NCBI GenBank assembly: GCA_028293625.1
Contig: JAQGOL010000030.1
Span: 792,566-856,565, forward strand
Direction: 5' to 3'
Length of the DNA: 64,000 nucleotides
Source of the DNA: Chthoniobacteraceae bacterium
GTDB taxonomy: Bacteria > Verrucomicrobiota > Verrucomicrobiia > Chthoniobacterales > Chthoniobacteraceae
Shown: positions 55,201-62,696 of the stretch, piece after piece
Position numbering within the stretch: position 1 is the stretch's first letter
Layout of the letters: the number at the start of each line of letters is the position of its first letter
Program-made: the position numbers and the translations under genes
The notes under the pieces: model-generated
Database searches by the model: none
What the model was told of the DNA's origin: nothing
What the model saw: the letters and a program-made list of their open reading frames with translations, nothing else

Positions 55201-56017
55201 GGATCGCGTGGACGAGTTTCGGCACGCGCTCCCGATAGAGCGCGGGATCATCGCTCATGTTCCAAGTGCAGTCGATCACGTAGGCCGAGGCATCAATCTC
55301 GGCCAGCACCTCCCCGATGCGGGGATCCATTCCTCCCGAGGCCGAGAACCCCAGATTGATCACGGGCCGGTCAAGCATCCGGCCCAGGATCGCCGACCAG
55401 ACCATTCCAGGCCGCGACGCACAGGCGCCCTGGGCAATCGACGTGCCGTAGACCACGACCGGCTTGCGCTGCGCTTCCGGGCGGGGCACCGGCTTCTCCA
55501 GACGCGCCCCCTGCGGCGCACCGATCTCCAGTGATTTCACACCGTTGTAGGCAGGGAGATACAACAGGCACTCGTGCTCCGTCTTTTCCTCTCCGCGAAA
55601 CTGGAATTCGCCGACGTTGCCCTCCTGCTGACCCGGCCGGCCGTTCCCGACAAACACCCATGAGCCATCGCCGAAGCGCGTATAAAGGTCCACACCGCTA
55701 ACCCCGGTCGCCGCCATGTGGGGCATGGCAAGGCTCCCCTTGAGGAGCGACCAGCGGACCTTGATGACCGGCGCGTCGGTTAAGAACCGGATGCAGATAC
55801 CAGGATTATTGTTGCTCAGTTCCCACGCCAGCCAGTTCACCTTGCTTTCGGCGGAATCAGGGAGCCGGCCATAGGGGGTTGCAGTCTTCTCCCAGCCCCG
55901 GCCCTCAATCTCAAACGAACTGGCGTCGCGCCACTCCACATCGTCCGCCAAGGCCCGGTCCGGAAGCAGGGCGAACATCACGGATAGAATCAGCACAAGA
56001 CGGCAAGAGAGTGTCAT
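52217..56017 (-). CDS. Four-domain exported protein: SGNH hydrolase + two nucleoside-hydrolase domains + sialidase
   Basis: This protein has 1266 residues from the ATG at 56017, giving a signal peptide (1-24, ending A-L-A). A beta-sandwich plus SGNH hydrolase fill 28-360, with Ser193 in Y-G-T-S-I and D-G-V-H near 335-338. Two nucleoside-hydrolase-like domains follow, about 366-630 and 653-930, each opening with Y-I-D-T-D and a D-D pair (A-E-I-D-D and N-E-V-D-D) and sharing long near-identical stretches. The C-terminal ~320 residues are a BNR sialidase/neuraminidase-like propeller with five Asp-boxes (S-x-D-x-G-x-T-W type, such as S-R-D-N-G-K-T-W). It probably breaks down a glycan or nucleoside conjugate outside the cell. 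Confidence 0.88.
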   Translation of the reverse strand: MTLSCRLVLILSVMFALLPDRALADDVEWRDASSFEIEGRGWEKTATPYGRLPDSAESKVNWLAWELSNNNPGICIRFLTDAPVIKVRWSLLKGSLAMPHMAATGVSGVDLYTRFGDGSWVFVGNGRPGQQEGNVGEFQFRGEEKTEHECLLYLPAYNGVKSLEIGAPQGARLEKPVPRPEAQRKPVVVYGTSIAQGACASRPGMVWSAILGRMLDRPVINLGFSASGGMDPRIGEVLAEIDASAYVIDCTWNMSDDPALYRERVPKLVHAIRQQRPGAPIIFVGQSEMRPESHPTKFTQGQEAAVQVLQSEGIKGLITVPGTDLIGNDGDGTVDGVHLSDVGMLRQAQALFPVVKKAVHGPSKPHVYIDTDMAAEIDDSFAVYRALIAPELNVVGVSSIGWQGPLDFPVNTQASQKMIEDVLGLLGLKERISHPIGAMNPMPEKYKPVDSPAARDIIAKAKEVPIGEKLQVFVLGAYTNVASALLLDPGIRDNLTVHVMGFRYNDARLTTNESNCQGDLHAAAWLLESRVELKIMPSSTLRQFQWSKADVDSHFKGKGGVPDYLVKRWEAYAPNSTEHTQWDIAVFEAFLRPQLATLSKGVHDDDRFQIWTEVDIPGMKADYWAAVAAYAPEAAKSSAPEPGGVAKREPSNPDVYIDTDTANEVDDPFAIYRVLLAPEFNVVGLSSAGWGEPHDFGTNTQASQKMNEELLTLLKLGDLLPHPIGALKPMPAAATPVDSPAARDIIAKAKAMPDGRKLQVFVLGAYTNVASALLLDPGIKNKMAVHVMGFRYDDQRLTPTEFNTLGDLHAAAHLLKSGVELKVMHNSTLSDFFWSKAEVDAHFKGKGGVPDYLVRRWETHSPKNTQRVLWDIALFEAVLRPQLATLQEIDHEGAKLHLWSRVDLAGMKADYWEATKASAPAAPQPTASVDPIVISKGEQAHSYQAFPDACRLKNGDILVAFYAGYNHVSLATDDFPLGGRLCLVRSSDEGSTWTAPTVLYDDADDNRDAHLSQLDDGTVVCTFFSIAEKNRRRLKTLKDPKNYELPRTETGVQIILSRDNGKTWEPQAREAIPGWICSAPVRQLPDGICVLGLYRGDEKTGLSIAGTARSTDRGRTWEAPVAIKAPESVGLNAETDVIRLADGRLYAAMRSFTDDMYYAVSDDEAKSWTEAKKVGFPAHAPHLNRLSDGRIILSHRLPKTSIHVSSDEAQTWQGPFMIDSCIGAYPATVELKDHSILIVYYTEGGGSAIRARRFNLKPDGIEFLPL

Positions 56018-57024
56018 CGGTCTGTACCTGAGCGATCGGGAATTATTTTGGGAAATCGGGGGGAGCATGAGTGGCAGTGTTTTTCTGAGCGTTAAAATTA
56101 ATGGTGGATGGTCGACGGCCCTGCCACAAGCGACGGCCAGGAGATTCAATCCAACCACCGTGACGACAGAGCAGCGGGTCCCGCTTGTAAAGCGATTTCA
56201 ATCGTAGTGATAAATAAACGCACGTTTACGCCGTTGTTCCCCCCTTATACACGCGCGGACGAAATAGTGCAGCACGCGCGAAATGAGGTCGGCTTCACCT
56301 CGGATGCAATCGATTCTGTTGCTGCGGATCGATCGTGTTACGCCCGCTGACGCGTTGCTGCTTGATTTAAAGGGTGTTGGGGCGCAATGAGAACCGAAAA
56401 CTCGCTCAAGGAACACCGCCACGGTTCAGAATCCGCGAAACAGTGGCCGGATGCACGCTGAATTGCCCGGCGGCATCGGCTGCGGTCTCCTGGCCGGAAT
56501 GGACCAAGCTCACGATTTCCTGCTCCTACTTCGCGCAAGAAAAAGCGTCGGAAGCCGAGCGCTTCCTTGATGATGCCAAAGACGGACACAACGATTGCTG
56601 CGTGAAAGGGTAAGCGCTTTTGAGCCACCAACCCAACTTGAACTCTGGCTGCAGCTCGGAAACCTCTTCAATAAAGAGCAATTGAATAGTAAGCCACCGG
56701 CCATCTTTTCAATTAGCCACAGGTTTAAGGCCAGGTTATATCCTAATTGGATCTCTATAAGTCGGGACATGCCCGCCAGATGATTAGTTTAGCCGGCGGG
56801 TGCCACGATCCACTGATGATCTTCATTAAGAGGATGACCGTTTTTCGCGGTCCTCCAAGCGTTTCAGCACGTCCGGTTAGAGGTATTTATATCATCACCC
56901 GATTTGTCCAACTGACTTGCCGGCAATTGAAAAGCTTGCCCAAGGGGCTTGCGGTTTCGCAGGTGGGCGCGATATAGCACCACCGCTCTCTACAGCTACC
57001 CACAGCTGGTATTAAAATATCGTT
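56018..57024. other. Intergenic region with mobile-element debris
   Basis: About 1 kb lies between the multidomain gene and the next two small genes. Apart from the transposase/resolvase remnant at 56406-56585 I see only short frames in either strand. On the minus strand a short C-terminal-like peptide (V-L-K-R-L-E-D-R-E-K-R) ends near 56833, which may be another gene relic. Confidence 0.45.
56406..56585 (-). pseudogene. Fused remnants of an IS1182/DDE transposase and a serine-resolvase C terminus
   Basis: On the minus strand, 56585-56527 encodes V-F-G-I-I-K-E-A-L-G-F-R-R-F-F-L-R, matching the conserved end of IS1182-type DDE transposases. Immediately after, in another frame, 56525-56406 encodes E-I-V-S-L-V-H-S-G-Q-E-T-A-A-D-A-A and then H-P-A-T-V-S-R-I-L-N-R followed by a stop. 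That is the helix-turn-helix end of serine resolvases or invertases. Neither has a start or a catalytic part, and the join is at about 56527. They are decayed fragments of two different mobile elements. Confidence 0.55.
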
Positions 57025-57330
57025 TCATGAAACGATTCTCACGGTCCGCTCGACGATCAATACATTTTCTTGCCGGAGCGCCTCCTCGGTCGATTTCTTA
57101 AACGCCGCCATATCGAAGCTCGCGCCACCGGTGTCCAAGACGCGAACGATCGTGATTTCGTCCCGAAATGTCACACCGCCAACGCTCCATGATCCTTCAG
57201 TGCGCTGACGGAGGTGCGTGTAACCGCCAAACGCTTTTGCTAACTCTAACTTTAGCTGTTCGATCTGCGCCGGATCTATTGGCGACCCGTCGTTTTGCGT
57301 AGTCGGAAGATAGATTTCGTACTCTGTCAT
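57025..57330 (-). CDS. Small hypothetical protein
   Basis: This is a 101-residue cytosolic protein (start ATG at 57330). It has a regular alpha/beta pattern: Y-E-I-Y-L-P-T-T, then a helix with L-K-L-E-L-A-K-A-F-G-G-Y, and E-I-T-I-V-R-V-L-D near the middle. It looks like a single compact domain but I cannot name the family. The start overlaps by one base the stop of the gene upstream, indicating translational coupling. Confidence 0.65.
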   Translation of the reverse strand: MTEYEIYLPTTQNDGSPIDPAQIEQLKLELAKAFGGYTHLRQRTEGSWSVGGVTFRDEITIVRVLDTGGASFDMAAFKKSTEEALRQENVLIVERTVRIVS

Positions 57331-57632
57331 CACGAATCCTTGAGCGGCTGACAATTCTCGTGGCCACAGTCGCAAGCCTCGCCATCAGTCAGGCATCGCG
57401 TCACGCATCCGCTAAAGCCGTGACGCTTGCGACATGCCACTACGCATTTGATTCGACGCGACCAATAATCTACCGCTTTCGCGTTATCCTTCTCAAGCTC
57501 CTCGGCAAGCGTATCAACGTCATATGATTCTGAGTAAACGGGCAACCCATTTACCTCAACAGAGTATTTAATTACGACCTTCATGTCCTTGGACAGAGGT
57601 TCTGTGGCGGTGAAGAGGCCAACGTCAGGCAT
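57330..57632 (-). CDS. Small cysteine-rich hypothetical protein
   Basis: This 100-residue protein has an internal ATG at 57584 (M-K-V-V-I-K-Y) that could also be the start. The first part predicts beta strands (V-I-K-Y-S-V-E-V-N-G). The C-terminal third has six cysteines (C-V-V-A-C, C-V-T-R-C and C-D-C-G-H-E-N-C regions), suggesting a metal-binding or disulfide knot. It overlaps the next gene by one base (TGATG), so the two are probably translated together. The family is not recognised. Confidence 0.55.
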   Translation of the reverse strand: MPDVGLFTATEPLSKDMKVVIKYSVEVNGLPVYSESYDVDTLAEELEKDNAKAVDYWSRRIKCVVACRKRHGFSGCVTRCLTDGEACDCGHENCQPLKDS

Positions 57633-57689
57633 AATATAAGGGTGAGTTAAATAAGAATCGCGTCAAATGAACTAAACGGGTGTCCAATG

Positions 57690-58052
57690 TCATGCAAAAG
57701 GCCGGAGTTCCCAACTCGATGAGAAGTCGTCATAACTGACATCGCGGCCGCCTACTGCGGTGCTCCGCACCGCCTGGTTGAGCGCAGGCTTTGGCCGGTG
57801 CGGCCAATCGGAAGCCAGATCCGGCAGGCTTTGTCCGTCGTCGAGTCGAAATTTGAAAAGGTTTCCGGCCCGTCCGTGTATATCGAGCCCGTAGAAAAAA
57901 CCGAACGTATCGTTTAACAGTGATACCGACCGGCGTTTCTGGCCCGATTCAAATACTTCCAATTCAATTGTGCGGCTTAATGGAGCCCAGATGCGGTAGT
58001 TGACGCCATGTGGGGCCGGCACTGCTCCTTGGGGTGGGAGTTTAAGGCTCAT
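57690..58052 (-). CDS. Isolated isoamylase/TreZ-type N-terminal (CBM48-like) domain, probably a truncated gene
   Basis: This 120-residue protein resembles the N-terminal beta-sandwich of malto-oligosyltrehalose trehalohydrolase and branching enzymes: Y-R-I-W-A-P near 19-24, E-L-E-V-F, G-F-F-Y-G-L-D and F-R-L-D-D-G-Q-S-L-P-D near 68-78. The catalytic barrel that should follow (several hundred residues) is absent; the sequence ends in a short unrelated tail. It is either a relic of treZ or a free-standing carbohydrate-binding module. Its 5' end overlaps the spurious extension of the divergent DUF2243 frame. Confidence 0.5.
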   Translation of the reverse strand: MSLKLPPQGAVPAPHGVNYRIWAPLSRTIELEVFESGQKRRSVSLLNDTFGFFYGLDIHGRAGNLFKFRLDDGQSLPDLASDWPHRPKPALNQAVRSTAVGGRDVSYDDFSSSWELRPFA

Positions 58053-58232
58053 TCTATTGGTGCATCGGCGATGCTCCTGGCACCCCTATTAAAAAAGCGC
58101 GGTGCAATCTCCGATATTTTCCAATTCGCATTAGCCTCAGCTGCTGGATTCCATATCACTGAGGTCTTCTCCGTTTTTTTCAGAGGAGCGGGACCATGCG
58201 CCCGCGCTCTCTCCCGGTCGCGAAATATAGGG

Positions 58233-58727
58233 GTGAAAATAGATCCACTCAACCGTGCCGGCTTCGTCCTGGGTGTTGGACTCGGAGGCTTCGCCGATGG
58301 AATCATTCTTCATCAAATCCTCCAATGGCATCACATGATTTGTACGACCGCCACATGCGAGGTCCACACGCTCGCCGCCTTCAAAAGGCAGACATTTCAA
58401 GACGGCCTATTCCATCTCGCAATGTGGATCACGGTCATTATTGGTATTGGGTTACTGTTCCGAGGGATGGCGCACTCTGCCGTTAAACCGAGTACAAAAG
58501 CCTTTCTCGGCTCGATATGCGTCGGGTGGGGGTGCTTCAATCTGATTGAAGGGATCATCGATCATCACCTGCTTGGAATTCATCATGTGATTGCAGGCAG
58601 CCCGCATCAACTCACCGCTGACCTTGTATTTCTTGGTGCCTCGATTGTGCTTACCTTGTTTGGCATGGCTTTGCAGAGGAACGGACGCAACAGGAGCGAT
58701 GCCAGTGGTAGCCTGCTGCGACCATGA
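58233..58727 (+). CDS. DUF2243 membrane protein
   Basis: This is a 164-residue membrane protein. I place the start at the GTG at 58233 (K-I-D-P-L-N-R-A-G), because family members begin just before the first helix; the frame from 58008 adds 75 unlikely residues. The signature G-F-A-D-G-I-I-L-H-Q-I-L-Q-W-H-H-M lies in the first helix region and carries conserved His residues. Three more membrane helices follow, including G-I-I-D-H-H-L-L-G-I-H-H-V near the end. The His pattern suggests metal or heme contact. Function is unknown. Confidence 0.85.
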   Translation: MKIDPLNRAGFVLGVGLGGFADGIILHQILQWHHMICTTATCEVHTLAAFKRQTFQDGLFHLAMWITVIIGIGLLFRGMAHSAVKPSTKAFLGSICVGWGCFNLIEGIIDHHLLGIHHVIAGSPHQLTADLVFLGASIVLTLFGMALQRNGRNRSDASGSLLRP

Positions 58728-59184
58728 ATTACGGTCGCCCATAGTTCAGAAGTGAAGTTACCCCGTGGCGAATCCAAATTTTCCGAGGCTATATGGAGCT
58801 TATTTCAATTGAAGTTCCTTAAACTCCTGAACGTTCTGCGAAAGCAGAGGATGGACTACGTGTTCCGACTTCGCAGTGTAGTCTTCCAGCACCCGCACCG
58901 AGCGGCCCGAACTTAGGTGAGAACGCTACCGGACGATTTTATATCATCTGTTTTAAAATCAGGCGTTGCCCACTTAAAGTGCGGTTTTGGTGCTCGACCC
59001 GCCGCACGAACGATTAAGTCCGTGCGGAGCTGTTTTTCTTTGCGCGCGCCGCGTGCTGATCTGTTCGCACTTGAGTTTTATCGGCAATGAATTCCGCAGC
59101 CAGGCAGTTCGGCCACTTCTCAGTATTGGTTCCCTATCAACCCTCGGAGTGATCGCCAAATACGAAGTCATGTGACCCAGACAA
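58728..59184. other. Intergenic region, one possible gene relic
   Basis: These 457 bp have no convincing gene. On the minus strand a 41-codon frame ending at 58800 reads G-R-S-V-R-V-L-E-D-Y-T-A-K-S-E-H and E-F-K-E-L-Q-L-K before its stop, which looks like the end of a real protein. It begins right after a stop and has no start, so it may be a relic. Confidence 0.4.
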
Positions 59185-59853
59185 ATGAAATTCACATTGC
59201 GCAATTACGGCTTATCGATCGTTCTCCTCTTTTTCTTCCTGAGCTTCTGGATTGGCCAGGCCATTGTCGGAAGATTGGAATACAACGAAGAACGCGAGGA
59301 CCGCGGACTACCCGCGTTGGCGATGAACGAATACCTGCACTCGAGTCATTTTTGGGAGGCAACCGGGGAAAATTGGGAGAGTGAATTTCTGCAAATGGGC
59401 GCCTACGTCTTCCTGACGGCTTTTCTTTTCCAGAAGGGTTCATCCGAATCAAAAGACCCTGATGAGGAAAGTCCACAGGACAAGGATCCACGCGAGGAAC
59501 AAAACAAACCCGACGCCCCATGGCCTGTCCACCGGGGCGGGTGGGTGCTCAAAATTTATGAAAACTCCTTGGTGCTCGCCTTCGCTTCCCTCTTTATCGG
59601 AGCGTTAATAATGCATGCGGCCGGCGGTGTCCGCCTTTATAACGAGGAGCAGATCGCCCTGGGTAAGCAGGCGATCTGCTTCAGCGAATATTTACAGACA
59701 ACCCGCTTCTGGTTTGAATCATTACAAAACTGGCAGAGTGAGTTTCTCGCGATGGGCGCGATGGTGGTCCTTTCAATTTTTCTGCGCCAGCGCGGTTCAC
59801 CGGAATCCAAACCGGTTGCCGCGTCGATAGCACAGACGGGCGACGAGGACTAA
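59185..59853 (+). CDS. DUF6766 membrane protein
   Basis: This 222-residue protein contains an internal duplication. Each half has two membrane helices and a conserved block: L-E-Y-N-E-E then S-H-F-W-E-A-T-G-E-N-W-E-S-E-F in the first, and R-L-Y-N-E-E-Q then T-R-F-W-F-E-S-L-Q-N-W-Q-S-E-F in the second. A charged linker (K-D-P-D-E-E-S-P) separates the halves. The pattern fits DUF6766, a family of unknown function in bacteria exposed to stress. It lies just before the Mn catalase. Confidence 0.85.
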   Translation: MKFTLRNYGLSIVLLFFFLSFWIGQAIVGRLEYNEEREDRGLPALAMNEYLHSSHFWEATGENWESEFLQMGAYVFLTAFLFQKGSSESKDPDEESPQDKDPREEQNKPDAPWPVHRGGWVLKIYENSLVLAFASLFIGALIMHAAGGVRLYNEEQIALGKQAICFSEYLQTTRFWFESLQNWQSEFLAMGAMVVLSIFLRQRGSPESKPVAASIAQTGDED

Positions 59854-60053
59854 GCGGCGATAGCTTGTTTTCGGACTCCTTTGGCGCGTGTTTTGACTAT
59901 TTCAGCGGTGTCGGAGTCAGTATCGTTAAGTGCACTCCAACTGAGTAGTTCTTTCTGCATCTATAAGAGCTAAGGCGTTCAGGGCAACTATCGGCCGGCA
60001 AAGCGGGCAACGGGCCAACCACCCCCTTTACGAACCCCGATTTTTATCCTGCC

Positions 60054-60974
60054 ATGTTTTTCCACATCCAAAACCTAATTAATCCTATTATCGCGGACGA
60101 GCCAGATCCCGCGGCCGCAAACATTCTTCAAGAAGGGCTTGGCGGACAGTTCGGGGAGATGCGAACGATGATGCAATATCTCTTCCAAAGCTTCAATGCC
60201 CGAGGCGATGCGAAGCCATTCAAAGACCTGATTCAGGGCGTTGGCATTGAAGAGATCAGCCATGTCGAACTCATTACCACGACGATCAACATGCTGCTCG
60301 ATGGTTCGCCCCGTTACCAAGGCAAAGACTCGAAAGGAAAGAATAAGGGCGCAACGGAACCGGGCGCAGGGGGCACCACACCGCTTGATATCGCGCCCTT
60401 GGCACCTAACCCACATCACTTTATAGTTTCTCCACAATGTGCATTGCCGGTCGACGCCGCAGGGAACCCATGGCTCGGTTCCTATGTTTATGCCAGTGGG
60501 AACCTGGTTCTCGATCTGATGTATAACCTGATGCTTGAATCGACCGGGCGGTTGCAGAAATGCCGGATTTACGAGATGTCCGACAACAAGACTCTTCGCA
60601 GCACGGTGGCATTTCTGATCGCGCGCGATCATGCCCACGAACTGGTCTTCGCGAAGGCACTCGAGTCCCTTGGAGTAAACTGGGGCAAGGTATTGCCAAT
60701 ACCGAATTTCGATGCGACGCAGTATCCCGAAGTAAAAAAGCTGATGGATCTCGGCGTCCACCTTAAGCAGCACCATTTCCGGCTTGATGGCTCAGAAATG
60801 GGTAAAATCTTTAATGGCAAATCGCCGGCCAATGATGGCTCGGAAGTGGAGACGACTGAGACGGCGCCTGAAGGCGCACCTGCGATGGATTTGCCGGAAC
60901 GGCCCGAGGAATTTGCGCCAGGACTGACACCTGAGTTGCTTGAAATGGTAGCCGCCGTAAAGCGCTTCAAATAG
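60054..60974 (+). CDS. Manganese (non-heme) catalase
   Basis: This 306-residue cytosolic enzyme removes hydrogen peroxide with a di-manganese centre. Expected ligands are visible: Glu35 in G-G-Q-F-G-E-M, Glu67 and His70 in I-E-E-I-S-H-V-E, a Glu in N-L-M-L-E-S-T-G-R-L-Q and the His of A-R-D-H-A-H-E-L. The R-I-Y-E-M-S-D-N-K-T block and the tail ending A-A-V-K-R-F are also typical. It is followed by a strong stem-loop. Nearby DUF6766 and isochorismatase-like genes suggest a stress-response neighbourhood. Confidence 0.95.
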   Translation: MFFHIQNLINPIIADEPDPAAANILQEGLGGQFGEMRTMMQYLFQSFNARGDAKPFKDLIQGVGIEEISHVELITTTINMLLDGSPRYQGKDSKGKNKGATEPGAGGTTPLDIAPLAPNPHHFIVSPQCALPVDAAGNPWLGSYVYASGNLVLDLMYNLMLESTGRLQKCRIYEMSDNKTLRSTVAFLIARDHAHELVFAKALESLGVNWGKVLPIPNFDATQYPEVKKLMDLGVHLKQHHFRLDGSEMGKIFNGKSPANDGSEVETTETAPEGAPAMDLPERPEEFAPGLTPELLEMVAAVKRFK

Positions 60975-61028
60975 GTAATCAGCGCGATTTTTCACCACTC
61001 CGGTCCGCCCCAATTCATGAAATTTTGA

Positions 61029-61085
61029 ACCTGGCGGGCTACCTGAGGTGAAGCCCCGGGCACTACGCCCGGGGTTTCCAGGTTG
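61029..61085 (+). terminator. Stem-loop after the Mn catalase gene, likely terminator
   Basis: CCCCGGGC (61055-61062), loop ACTAC and GCCCGGGG (61068-61075) form a perfect 8-bp stem followed by TTT. An outer pair AACCTGG (61029-61035) / CCAGGTT (61079-61085) encloses it. The T-run is short, so efficiency is uncertain. Confidence 0.5.
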
Positions 61086-61226
61086 CGCCTCGGCACGAGC
61101 AGCGATGCTTCCGGCACCGTTCCGGGCGCAGCCCATTCTTTGTGCGATGACCGGCTAATTTCCAAAGTCTTCCCGTGGCAACCCAGTTATTAACTGCAAC
61201 CAGCCGATCCCATTCCTGAAGCTTCC

Positions 61227-61820
61227 ATGAAGCCGCGCCATTCAGACGAGATTACTCCCGAACGCTCGGAACTTGTGTTGTTGCTTGTCGATGTCATTAA
61301 CGATTTGGATTTCCCGGAAGGACAAAAATTGCTGCGTTTCGCGCTCCCTGCCGCACGACGGATCGCTGCGCTTAAGAAACGTCTGCGCAAGCGTGGCATC
61401 CCTGCAATCTACGTGAACGATAATTTCGGACGGTGGCGATCCGATTTTAAACAACAGGTTGAACGCTGCCTTAGCAACGACGTGCCAGGCGCCGCTGTGG
61501 CCCGTCTTCTCATCCCATCTGAGGACGATTATTTCGTCCTGAAACCGAAGTATTCCGGCTTCTTCTCCACCTCTCTCGACATTCTCCTCAAGTCCATTGG
61601 CGCCCGCAAGCTGATCATTACAGGCTTTGCCGCGGACATCTGCGTGCTTTTTACTGCTAACGACGCCTACATGCGCGACTATGAAGTCATCGTTCCAAGT
61701 GATTGCATTGCTTCGGAAACGGCCACCGCGCGCCGTGGGGCAATTCATCAGATGAAGCGGTTTCTAAAGGCCGACATTCGTTCATCGCCATCGATCCAAT
61801 TACGTCAGAAGTCCGCTTAA
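61227..61820 (+). CDS. Isochorismatase-family cysteine hydrolase
   Basis: This 197-residue protein has the catalytic triad of the family: Asp22 in L-L-V-D-V-I-N-D, a Lys at 106 or 108 in V-L-K-P-K-Y-S, and the nucleophile Cys139 in G-F-A-A-D-I-C-V. The C-terminal R-D-Y-E-V-I-V-P-S-D-C-I-A-S also matches. Members include nicotinamidases and N-carbamoyl hydrolases; the metal-binding D-x-H of nicotinamidases is not obvious here, so a different amide substrate is likely. It lies in the same plus-strand group as the catalase. Confidence 0.88.
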   Translation: MKPRHSDEITPERSELVLLLVDVINDLDFPEGQKLLRFALPAARRIAALKKRLRKRGIPAIYVNDNFGRWRSDFKQQVERCLSNDVPGAAVARLLIPSEDDYFVLKPKYSGFFSTSLDILLKSIGARKLIITGFAADICVLFTANDAYMRDYEVIVPSDCIASETATARRGAIHQMKRFLKADIRSSPSIQLRQKSA

Positions 61821-61978
61821 GTTGCGAACTACTTCGCCGAAACGGTCCAAAAAGCCTCCTGGTGTAGTCTGCCGCAAGTAATGTCATTTTTGCCAAGTAA
61901 GAGCTGCCGGCCCACCTTCTGGCGCATCCTCAAGATTTCCGATGGGACGGTAATGAAAGATTACTGCCGGTTAGTTAA

Positions 61979-62527
61979 TCAACCCGGGATTTGGGTGGGT
62001 GATTGAGGAGCCACAATTTGTTGGTTCCGGACGCCGGAATGAAGCGATTTGGTGATCCAGACCCCGCCAATGAAACAGACGGCGCACCCTGCGAGCAATG
62101 TTGCCATGAGCGGGAGTCCGAAACGGCCAGGTTCCAGAAAGGCGAGATAATGGCGGCGTGGATGATGAAAGACGGTCACCTCGGAGTTCGTCGGATATTT
62201 GCCACAGACCGTCTCAGCCGCTTCGCGTGAGCCGATCACCACACCGGTGGCGATTTGCTTGCTTTCGTGCGGCTTGTCATCGACCGCGTAGGAATAACGC
62301 ACGGTTGGTTCATACGAAATGTCCCGGCGGGACGACCCTGATGCAGATGGCTGGGATCTTTCTTTCACCACCGATTCCAGCACCGTCCCTTTCACCTGCG
62401 GCCAGGAACGCGATTGGATGGCGCGGATTGTGCCCGAGAGAAAGCCCAAGAAGATAAAGAAAAGAAAGCCCGTGGCCACCAGCCACCCATTGAGGAAATC
62501 CGAGTATGTCGCGAGCACAGGAATCAT
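61979..62527 (-). CDS. DUF3592 membrane protein
   Basis: This 182-residue protein has an N-terminal membrane helix (about 15-38), an extracytoplasmic DUF3592 domain (about 40-135) and a second helix (about 137-158). Family features are W-P-Q-V-K-G-T-V-L-E-S, the Y-E-P-T-V-R-Y-S-Y-A-V-D strand pair and Y-P-T-N-S-E-V-T-V-F-H-H-P. The domain is a small beta sandwich of unknown function, common in soil bacteria. It is convergent with the isochorismatase-like gene. Confidence 0.88.
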   Translation of the reverse strand: MIPVLATYSDFLNGWLVATGFLFFIFLGFLSGTIRAIQSRSWPQVKGTVLESVVKERSQPSASGSSRRDISYEPTVRYSYAVDDKPHESKQIATGVVIGSREAAETVCGKYPTNSEVTVFHHPRRHYLAFLEPGRFGLPLMATLLAGCAVCFIGGVWITKSLHSGVRNQQIVAPQSPTQIPG

Positions 62528-62696
62528 ACGGCTGTGCTAACCGGTTTTATGCGGCAATAACAGTTGGATTAAATTTATTGATAGCTTCTGTCGCCCGCTC
62601 CGGCAACCTATCGTTTGGCGTCTTCCCGGCATCCTAACAGTTAAACCGGACACGATTCACCCAAGAATTTACTAAAAGGATCCGTTATTTCCCATT

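Noticed and set aside
54275-55534. 419-codon open frame on the plus strand
   Set aside because: It lies entirely antisense to the multidomain hydrolase gene, whose domains are clear. It has no signal or recognisable motif and is a by-product of high GC.
58008-58232. N-terminal extension of the DUF2243 frame
   Set aside because: The family starts just before the first helix; the extension overlaps the divergent gene and has no homologous character.
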